Below are positions 53,320 through 59,615 of a DNA stretch of 59,615 nucleotides, piece after piece; the first letter of the stretch is position 1, and every line of letters starts with the position of its first letter. Under the pieces are notes generated by a model. It saw only the letters and a list, made by a program, of their open reading frames with translations. It had not been told where the DNA came from and did no database searches. The position numbers and the translations under genes are program-made. The DNA is from Bacteroides sp. (GTDB lineage: Bacteria; Bacteroidota; Bacteroidia; Bacteroidales; Bacteroidaceae). The stretch spans positions 1 to 59,615 of the forward strand of contig DXLO01000014.1 of NCBI GenBank assembly GCA_019414665.1. Reading direction: 5' to 3'.

Positions 53320-54753
53320 ATGATAACTTTTAGTATAGCTTTAATTCTGTTAGTAGTCGGTTATTGGATTTACGGAGGTTATGTCAAGAAACTGTTTGCT
53401 CCCGACCCCAACCGTAAGACTCCGGCACTGACTATGACCGACGGGGTAGACTTTATACCTCTTCCTACATGGAAAATATTTATGATCCAGTTTTTGAATA
53501 TTGCAGGTCTCGGACCAATTTTCGGTGCTATTATGGGAGCGCAGTTTGGTACAGCCTCTTATCTTTGGATTGTTTTCGGAACTATATTTGCAGGCGCGGT
53601 ACATGATTTCCTGGCCGGAACTCTGTCACTTCGAAATTCAGGCGAAAGTCTGCCACAGATTATAGGACGATATTTGGGAAGCGGAACCCGAAAGGTAGCC
53701 TGTGTCTTTACAGTTCTGTTGATGATATTGGTTGGAGCTGTGTTTGTTTCAGGACCGGCGGAATTATTGGCTGGTATGACTCCCGCCTCTCTTGATGTTT
53801 ATTTTTGGGTTATCGTGATATTCCTTTATTATATATTGGCAACGATGATGCCGATTGATAAGATTATCGGTAAGATTTATCCATTGTTTGCCTTTGCTTT
53901 GCTTTTCATGGCTGTAGGAATTTTGGTTATGCTGTATGTAAAAAGTCCGGATTTGCCTGAAATGTGGAATGGATTCGGAACAAAATATGAACGGAATCCT
54001 ATTTTCCCGATGATGTTTATTTCCATTGCCTGTGGAGCCATTAGTGGTTTTCATGCTACGCAGTCTCCGTTGATGGCACGATGCATCACCAATGAAAAGC
54101 ATTGTCGTCCGATTTTTTATGGAGCAATGGTGACCGAAGGTATTGTTGCTTTGATTTGGGCTGCTGCGGCCACTTATTTTTTCCATGAAAACGGTATTGT
54201 AGATGAAGCAACTGGAGTTGCCTATTCGGGAGCGAAGGTAGCTACTGATATTTCGAAGGACTGGCTGGGAACCTTCGGAGGTATTTTGGCTATACTTGGT
54301 ATTGTGGCTGCACCGATTACCAGTGGAGATACAGCATTGCGCTCTGCACGTCTGATTGTTGCTGATTTCTTTCATGTAGAGCAACGCAGTATTCGTCGTC
54401 GTTTGCTTATCTGCATACCTATATTCCTTGTGACTATTGCATTGCTGTTGTACAGCTTTGGCGATGCAGAGGGTTTTAAGATTATATGGCGATATTTTGC
54501 CTGGTGCAATCAGGCTTTGTCTGTTTTCACACTGTGGGCAATTACCGTATGGCTGGTACATGAAAAGAAAAACTATTGGGTAACGCTTATTCCTGCTCTT
54601 TTCATGACGGCAGTATGTTCTACCTATATATTAATAGCTCCAGAAGGACTTGCCTTATCTGAAAGTATATCTTATCCTCTCGGTGCTGTTTGTGTGCTGA
54701 TTGCAATAATCTGGTTTGCTGTCTGGTATAAGAAGGAGAAAAAACGTATTTAA
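53320..54753 (+). CDS. CstA-family carbon starvation / peptide or pyruvate transporter
   Basis: 477 aa, about 13-14 helices; shorter than E. coli CstA (about 700), as in the compact form found in anaerobes. Signatures: VGYWIYGGYVKKLF at the start, MIQFLNIAGLGPIFGAIMGA, FGTIFAGAVHDFLAGTLSLR, ISIACGAISGFHATQSPLMA and APITSGDTALRSARLIVADF. CstA proteins import peptides or pyruvate, depending on species; the substrate here is open. A terminator follows. Confidence 0.93.
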   Translation: MITFSIALILLVVGYWIYGGYVKKLFAPDPNRKTPALTMTDGVDFIPLPTWKIFMIQFLNIAGLGPIFGAIMGAQFGTASYLWIVFGTIFAGAVHDFLAGTLSLRNSGESLPQIIGRYLGSGTRKVACVFTVLLMILVGAVFVSGPAELLAGMTPASLDVYFWVIVIFLYYILATMMPIDKIIGKIYPLFAFALLFMAVGILVMLYVKSPDLPEMWNGFGTKYERNPIFPMMFISIACGAISGFHATQSPLMARCITNEKHCRPIFYGAMVTEGIVALIWAAAATYFFHENGIVDEATGVAYSGAKVATDISKDWLGTFGGILAILGIVAAPITSGDTALRSARLIVADFFHVEQRSIRRRLLICIPIFLVTIALLLYSFGDAEGFKIIWRYFAWCNQALSVFTLWAITVWLVHEKKNYWVTLIPALFMTAVCSTYILIAPEGLALSESISYPLGAVCVLIAIIWFAVWYKKEKKRI

Positions 54754-54787
54754 TTTTTTACTATATCCTTTGGTCAAAGGATAGCAG

Positions 54788-54853
54788 AGTCTTGCAGCTA
54801 CTGATTAAGGATGATATGTCATCTCATATAGTCAGTTGCGGCAAGACTTTTTT
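54788..54853 (+). terminator. terminator of the cstA-like gene
   Basis: AGTCTTGC (54788-54795) pairs with GCAAGACT with further partial pairing (CTACTGA/TCAGTTG) inside, then TTTTTTCTTT. Confidence 0.75.
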
Positions 54854-54937
54854 CTTTATATCGGCAAGGCTTTTCTGACAGAGCTGGTGAATTGCTAAAA
54901 AGCCGTGGCAAAATATTATTTCATGGCGTTTTTTTGT

Positions 54938-54945
54938 TACTTTTG
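54938..54945 (+). promoter_or_regulatory. -7 element of the small barrel gene
   Basis: TACTTTTG, 26 bases before the start at 54972; -33 element unclear. Confidence 0.4.
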
Positions 54946-54971
54946 CGACAATCAATTCTTAAAATATATTT

Positions 54972-55463
54972 ATGGTGAAGAAATTATTATTTGTATTTAT
55001 TTTATTGATAAGTTGTATCAATGCACATGCTCAATTCGAAGAAGGAAAATGGTATCTGAATACTTCTCTTACCGGACTGAATCTCTCGCATAGCAAATAC
55101 GAAGGAACTAACTTTGGTTTCCAGGTTGGTAGCGGAGCTTTTGTTGTCGACAACCTGATGGTGCTGGTTAATTTCAAGGGAGAGTATGTAGAACACGGTA
55201 TGGATGAAACAAGTGTAGGAGCCGGAGCAAGATATTACTTGTCTAACTGTGGCTTGTATGGTGGATTAGGCCTGGCTTATAAACATTTGTCGAATAGTGT
55301 AAATCGTAAAGATCTTGTCTGTCTGACTCCGGAGCTGGGGTATGCATTTTTCTTGAATGGGACGATTACCGTAGAACCGGCTGTATATTATGACTTGAGT
55401 TTTTCGAACTGTTCGGAATACAGTAAGCTTGGTTTTAAGATAGGATTTGGTTTTTATTTCTGA
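54972..55463 (+). CDS. small outer membrane beta-barrel protein
   Basis: 163 aa. Signal peptide at residues 1-20 (ISCINAHAQ). Eight or so amphipathic strands (WYLNTSLTGLNLS, NFGFQVGSGAFVVDNLMVLV, SVGAGARYYL, GYAFFLNGTITVEPAVYYDL) and a C-terminal GFYF, as in OmpX/OmpA-like barrels. No known substrate. The porin-like gene follows after 18 bases, so both are probably one operon. Confidence 0.85.
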   Translation: MVKKLLFVFILLISCINAHAQFEEGKWYLNTSLTGLNLSHSKYEGTNFGFQVGSGAFVVDNLMVLVNFKGEYVEHGMDETSVGAGARYYLSNCGLYGGLGLAYKHLSNSVNRKDLVCLTPELGYAFFLNGTITVEPAVYYDLSFSNCSEYSKLGFKIGFGFYF

Positions 55464-55481
55464 TTATATATCTAAATAGTG

Positions 55482-56729
55482 ATGAAAAAAGTATTCATGT
55501 CACTCGCCTTGCTCGTTGGAGTTTCGGGGAGTGTATTTGCACAGAAAAAAGGGTTTGATTATAAGTTTTATGGTCAGGTACGTACAGATTTGTTCTATAA
55601 CACCCGGTCTAATTCGGAAACTGTAGACGGATTGTTTTATATGTACCCGCTGGATGAAAATCTGGATCCGAACGGACACGATTTGAATGGAGTAGGTAAT
55701 GGTAATTTTTATACGTTATATACTCGTCTGGGGGTAGATGTTACAGGCCCGATGTTAGGTAAAGCCAAGACCTCGGCTAAAGTAGAAGTTGATTTCCGTG
55801 GTTCGGGTACTACTTATTCGTTGTTCCGTATTCGTCATGTCTACTTTAATCTGGATTGGGGCAAATCAGCGCTTCTGGTAGGACAGACCTGGCATCCGTT
55901 GTATGGTGATGTCGCTCCTGAAATATTGAATTTGAATATGGGTGCACCTTACCAACCGTTTAGCCGTGCTCCTCAGATTCGCTATCGTTTTACTTCTAAT
56001 AATTTTATGCTTACTGCTGCTGCTATCTGGCAGTCGCAATACTTGTCTGTTGGTCCTAAAACTAATAAACCGGGAGAAACCTCTACCCAGAAAAGCCAGG
56101 AATTCATGAAAAAGAGCTGTGTTCCTGAATTTTATTTGGGGGTAGATTATAAACGTCCGGGACTGATAGCCGGAGCTGGATTGCATGTAAGTTCTATTAC
56201 TCCTCGTACACAATCAGAAACTGAAGACGCGGTTTATTTCGTAAATGAACGTGTAACAGGTATCTCCGGAGAGGCTCATGTGAAGTATACAAAGGAGAAC
56301 TGGCTGGTATCTGCCAAAACTGTATTGGGAACTAATCTGACTCAGACAAGTACTGTGGGAGGATATGGAATAACCAGTATCGATGAGGTGACGGGAAAAC
56401 AGCAGTACTCTCCGTTGCGTACATCTTCTACATGGGTGAATGTGGCTTATGGAAAGAAATGGCGTCCGGCTTTGTTCTTTGGTTATCTGAAAAATCTGGG
56501 TGCAACCGAAGAAGTTCCTTATGGTACATTAGGAACAGGAACAACGCTCGACCAGTTGTTTACCGGTACAGCTGAACTTACTTATAATATTCCTCACTGG
56601 AAATTCGGGGCGGAGTATTCACTCTGTAATGCCTGGTATGGCGATGAATTTGATGCGAAAGCAAAAGCAATAAACTCTCATTCTATACTCAATCATCGTA
56701 TAGTGCTGGTAGCTCTGTTTCAGTTTTAA
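55482..56729 (+). CDS. outer membrane porin-like beta-barrel protein
   Basis: 415 aa from the ATG at 55482 (a GTG just upstream is also in frame). Signal peptide at residues 1-20 (GSVFAQ). The mature part is all strands with a C-terminal phenylalanine (IVLVALFQF) and has motifs of trimeric porins of the DcaP type (FYGQVRTDLFYNTRS, SAKVEVDFRGSGTTYSLFRI, ALLVGQTWHPLYGDVAP). It would let small solutes cross the outer membrane. A terminator follows at 56757. Confidence 0.85.
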   Translation: MKKVFMSLALLVGVSGSVFAQKKGFDYKFYGQVRTDLFYNTRSNSETVDGLFYMYPLDENLDPNGHDLNGVGNGNFYTLYTRLGVDVTGPMLGKAKTSAKVEVDFRGSGTTYSLFRIRHVYFNLDWGKSALLVGQTWHPLYGDVAPEILNLNMGAPYQPFSRAPQIRYRFTSNNFMLTAAAIWQSQYLSVGPKTNKPGETSTQKSQEFMKKSCVPEFYLGVDYKRPGLIAGAGLHVSSITPRTQSETEDAVYFVNERVTGISGEAHVKYTKENWLVSAKTVLGTNLTQTSTVGGYGITSIDEVTGKQQYSPLRTSSTWVNVAYGKKWRPALFFGYLKNLGATEEVPYGTLGTGTTLDQLFTGTAELTYNIPHWKFGAEYSLCNAWYGDEFDAKAKAINSHSILNHRIVLVALFQF

Positions 56730-56756
56730 AAAAAGAACGTGAATTTTTATATAAAA

Positions 56757-56817
56757 CGTCCTGATGTTTTTGAAAAAAATTGCTCAATTTTTTTAGAAAT
56801 ATCAGGATGTTTTTTTA
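56757..56817 (+). terminator. terminator of the barrel operon
   Basis: CGTCCTGAT (56757-56765) and ATCAGGATG (56801-56809), followed by TTTTTTT. Confidence 0.85.
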
Positions 56818-56880
56818 TGCCTGTGAATCAGTTTCCATGTAAACGTACTATTTTATATGGAAAGATATACATTCAGCCTG

Positions 56881-56888
56881 TATATTTG
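56881..56888 (+). promoter_or_regulatory. -7 element of the CE20-GH105 gene
   Basis: TATATTTG, 41 bases before the start at 56930; no good -33 element. Confidence 0.4.
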
Positions 56889-56929
56889 CGTCTGTACTAT
56901 TTGAATAATGAACAACTATTAAAAACACG

Positions 56930-59458
56930 ATGAAGAAAAAATTCTATTGTCTATGTATGGGAATGTTACTGGGTATATCTTCGGTTGAGGCTAAAGTGAC
57001 ACTCCCTTCCATTATTTCCGACAATATGGTTCTGCAGGCACAGACCAAAGTCTGTATATGGGGTAAGGCTGCTCCAGGTGAAAATATTTCGGTTGCACCT
57101 TCCTGGAATGAAAAAAGCATTAGCACTACGGCTGGAAAAGACGGACGCTGGAGGGTATATATATCTACACCCAAAGCGTCAGACAATCACTCCCTGACAG
57201 TTAAAGGAGAAAATGTCATTACTATACGTAATGTATTGATCGGTGAAGTCTGGCTTTGTACAGGACAGTCTAACATGGAGTTTCCCGTAGCCCATGACCC
57301 GAAGGTGAAGTGGAAAACCGGTATGCTGGGTGAAGCGGAAGAAATGAAAGATGCAGATTATCCCGAAATACGTTTGTTTCATGTAGAGCATCAGCTGGCC
57401 CACGAAAAAGAACAGGATGACTGTACTGGTAAATGGGTTGTCTGTTCTCCCGAAAATATACGTGACTTTTCGGCTGTAGGGTTTGTATTTGGAAAGAAAC
57501 TGCATAACGAACTGGGAGTTCCTGTCGGGTTGATTCAGTCTACGTGGGGAGGTACACATGCTGAATCGTGGACTTCTATGGAAGTAATGAAAGATGATAC
57601 TCTATATAGTGATGTCCTTCAGCAGTTTGCTTTGAAAAATGTGAAACGTAATAAAGACTATTGTAAAGTACCTTCTACGCTTTGGAACGGAATGATAGCT
57701 CCTATTGCCGGATATACGGTAAGAGGAAACATCTGGTATCAAGGAGAATCCAATTCTATTCGCGCTGAAAAGTATCAGCAGGTTTTCACCAATATGATAA
57801 ATTCCTGGCGTGAACGGTGGGGGCAATTAGACATGCCTTTCTATTTTATGCAGATAGCTCCTCATTACAGACAGCCGGCCGAGATTCGCGAAGCACAGTT
57901 GAAGACCTGGCGCGAGAGCGGACTGAAAAATGTTGGAATGGCTGTTGTGGTAGATGCTGCCGATTCTACGGATATTCATCCGCGTAACAAACGTGTGGCA
58001 GGCGAGCGGCTGGCTGCATGGGCATTGGCAAAGCAGTATGAGAAAAAAGTGGCCTATTCGGGACCTGTGTATAAAAAGATGAAGATTGATGGGAGCAGAG
58101 TGATATTGAGCTTTGATTATACGGAAGGAGGCTTGAAAACCCTTGATGGAGGTGATGTAAAAGGCTTTTTCATATCCGGAGAAGATGAGCGTTTTTATCC
58201 GGCACAGGCTGTTATAAAAGGAAATAAGCTGGAGCTTACTTCAGACAAAGTAATGCATCCCGTTGCAGTGAGATATGGTTGGGGAACTTTCTTCCGGGTA
58301 AATCTTTGTAACGGAGCAGGTATACCTGCAGTTCCTTTCCGTACAGATTGCTTTGCTCCTGAAAAGGCTTCGCGGAAGTTTGCCGATTCAGAGATGCGCC
58401 GTTTCCCTCAGGCATGGCAGCTGGATCATGGTAAACGTCTTTTCTTCGGGTATGCTCAGGGGGTAGGATGCTGTGCGATGCTTGACATGTGGAAAGCTAC
58501 TGGTGATAAACGCTACTTCGATTATGTAGAAGAGTGGGGGGATACGATAATCAACGATAAAGGAGAAATATATAAGTATGATATGGCTACTTATAATCTC
58601 GATTTTATCAATCCGGGAAAAGTATTATTCGATCTTTATCGTGAAACACATGATGTTAAGTATAAGAAAGCGATGGACGTGTTGGTTAAGCAACTCGAAC
58701 ATCACCCTCGTACTTTAAAAGGTGGATTTTGGCATAAACTTGTCTATCAGCATCAGATGTGGCTGGATGGTTTGTATATGGCCTCTCCTTTTCTGGCTCA
58801 ATACGGTGCGGAGTTCAATCGTCCGGATTTAATAGATGAGGCGGTGAAACAGTTCAGACTTTGTCATGAGTATACGTATGACGCTCGGACCGGATTGTAT
58901 TATCATGCCTGGGATGAAAGTAAATCTCAACGTTGGGCTAATCCGGAAACGGGACATTCGCCTAATTTCTGGGGACGCAGCATTGGCTGGTGGTTTATGG
59001 CTCTTGTGGATGCTCTCGATTATATTCCTGAGAATCATCCGGGGCGGGCAGATATGATGGGTTGGATTCAGGGACTTGCTGAAACGCTTCCAAAGTATCA
59101 GGACAAGAATGGCTTGTGGTATCAGGTTATTGATCAGCCCAAACGGGAAGGCAATTTTCCAGAAGCTTCTGTAACGAGCCAGTGTATGTATGCATATGCC
59201 AAGGCGGTAAATAAGGGATACATTGACAAGAAGTATCGGGCGGTTGCAGAAAAGGCTTTTAAAGGATTGAATGACAAATTGATGCGTGAAAATGCGGATG
59301 GTACTTTAACCTTGACTCGCTGCTGTCAGGTAGGAGGTTTGGGAGGTAATCCTTACCGTGACGGAAGTTTTGAATATTATATAGGAGAAAAAATGCGTGA
59401 TAACGACGCAAAGGCAATCGGTCCTTATATCATGGGATGTTTGCAATTAGGATATTAA
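56930..59458 (+). CDS. fusion of sialate O-acetylesterase-like (CE20) and GH105 unsaturated rhamnogalacturonyl hydrolase
   Basis: 842 aa. Signal peptide at residues 1-21 (GISSVEAK). Residues 22-475: SGNH-type esterase as in sialate/pectin acetylesterases, with catalytic Ser114 in GQSNMEF, GLIQSTWGGTHAESW, IWYQGESNS and the DIHPRNK Asp/His pair at about 346. Residues 479-842: GH105 (six-hairpin) domain with WQLDHGKRLFFGYAQGVGCC, VYQHQMWLDGLYMASPFLAQ, NFWGRSIGWWFMALVDALDY and CQVGGLGG. The protein would remove acetyl groups and cleave unsaturated galacturonyl-rhamnose from pectin fragments in the periplasm. Directly followed by a GH28 gene. Confidence 0.92.
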   Translation: MKKKFYCLCMGMLLGISSVEAKVTLPSIISDNMVLQAQTKVCIWGKAAPGENISVAPSWNEKSISTTAGKDGRWRVYISTPKASDNHSLTVKGENVITIRNVLIGEVWLCTGQSNMEFPVAHDPKVKWKTGMLGEAEEMKDADYPEIRLFHVEHQLAHEKEQDDCTGKWVVCSPENIRDFSAVGFVFGKKLHNELGVPVGLIQSTWGGTHAESWTSMEVMKDDTLYSDVLQQFALKNVKRNKDYCKVPSTLWNGMIAPIAGYTVRGNIWYQGESNSIRAEKYQQVFTNMINSWRERWGQLDMPFYFMQIAPHYRQPAEIREAQLKTWRESGLKNVGMAVVVDAADSTDIHPRNKRVAGERLAAWALAKQYEKKVAYSGPVYKKMKIDGSRVILSFDYTEGGLKTLDGGDVKGFFISGEDERFYPAQAVIKGNKLELTSDKVMHPVAVRYGWGTFFRVNLCNGAGIPAVPFRTDCFAPEKASRKFADSEMRRFPQAWQLDHGKRLFFGYAQGVGCCAMLDMWKATGDKRYFDYVEEWGDTIINDKGEIYKYDMATYNLDFINPGKVLFDLYRETHDVKYKKAMDVLVKQLEHHPRTLKGGFWHKLVYQHQMWLDGLYMASPFLAQYGAEFNRPDLIDEAVKQFRLCHEYTYDARTGLYYHAWDESKSQRWANPETGHSPNFWGRSIGWWFMALVDALDYIPENHPGRADMMGWIQGLAETLPKYQDKNGLWYQVIDQPKREGNFPEASVTSQCMYAYAKAVNKGYIDKKYRAVAEKAFKGLNDKLMRENADGTLTLTRCCQVGGLGGNPYRDGSFEYYIGEKMRDNDAKAIGPYIMGCLQLGY

Positions 59459-59473
59459 AAGAATGAGTGAAAA

Positions 59474-59615
59474 ATGAAAAAAGTATTTGTATTTTTATCT
59501 TGTATGTGGCTGGCTGTGAATGTGTTGTTGGCAGAGGAGCCATATAAATATGAGTATCTTTATAAAGATTTACCGTTTGAGATGCCTCGTGTTAAGGCTC
59601 CGGTTTTTCCGGATA
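59474..59615 (+). CDS. GH28 polygalacturonase-like protein, 5' part (cut by window end)
   Basis: 47 codons visible. Signal peptide at residues 1-21 (WLAVNVLLAEE) and then YEYLYKDLPFEMPRVKAPVF, the usual start of Bacteroides GH28 enzymes. Fifteen bases after the CE20-GH105 gene, so both belong to a pectin-degradation operon that continues beyond the window. The family call rests on a short segment. Confidence 0.65.
   Translation, partial: MKKVFVFLSCMWLAVNVLLAEEPYKYEYLYKDLPFEMPRVKAPVFPD

Noticed and set aside
53764..54561. 265-codon minus-strand frame
   Set aside because: Opposite the cstA-like gene; Cys/His/Ser-rich text typical of an antisense shadow.

Overview
The window comes from a chromosome of the Bacteroidaceae (Bacteroides or Phocaeicola type). 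The evidence is repeated promoter-like motifs of the Bacteroides form (TTTG, about 20 bases, TAnnTTTG), AT-rich leaders without strong Shine-Dalgarno sequences, a fused LpxC-FabZ gene, a PPi-dependent phosphofructokinase, a GLPGLI-family protein, DUF5020 and DUF4153 proteins, and the beginning of a pectin-degradation locus. Almost everything is a normal chromosomal gene. There is no CRISPR array and no intact mobile element, but there are two decayed mobile-element remnants.

Layout. 1-2600: an ECF sigma factor, a membrane anti-sigma-like protein and a small secreted protein, then ribonuclease Z. 2600-7600: ribosomal protein S1, a SIMPL-domain protein, a duplicated tRNA-Gly/tRNA-Tyr pair, lumazine synthase and a TPR membrane protein. 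7600-9650: recF and a DciA-like DUF721 gene, facing a 5-formyltetrahydrofolate cyclo-ligase. 9650-16270: an accessory island with an IS982 remnant, a TonB-receptor-like outer membrane barrel plus GLPGLI protein, and a divergent histidine kinase/response regulator pair. 16370-21660: an operon-like minus-strand run with, in transcription order, a Crp/Fnr-peptidyl-dipeptidase fusion, a lipoprotein, a dCMP-deaminase-type protein and a C-terminal processing protease. 21760-25960: MarC, MnmA, YgiQ and a small acidic protein. 26000-31200: a very large secreted amidase/xanthan-lyase-like protein, a mobilization-gene remnant and an unusual TonB_C/WG-repeat secreted protein. 31250-38420: a bile acid:sodium symporter family protein, an acyltransferase, PPi-PFK, a GH25 lysozyme, a Pif1/RecD-like helicase with TPRs, and a small-peptide gene. 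38900-41000: a Tsx-like outer membrane channel followed by a purine permease. 41400-51700: miaA, the lipid A genes lpxD, lpxC-fabZ and lpxA, then pyrF, DUF4153, prfA and purM. 51700-59615: a GH10-like hydrolase, CstA, two outer membrane barrels, then a CE20-GH105 fusion and the start of a GH28 pectinase, the left edge of a rhamnogalacturonan/pectin utilization locus.

Most worth a second look: the GLPGLI/TonB-barrel/two-component module, which seems to have been placed inside a housekeeping gene cluster and lies between near-identical 34-35 bp direct repeats; the in-frame fusion of a Crp/Fnr regulator to an M3 peptidase; a roughly 370-nt minus-strand transcription unit that encodes only tiny peptides, one of which may be frameshifted; a strong plus-strand terminator-like hairpin with no gene in front of it; and the TonB_C-TonB_C-WG secreted protein beside a relaxase remnant.

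All function calls rest on reading motifs and family resemblance by eye. No database search was run.
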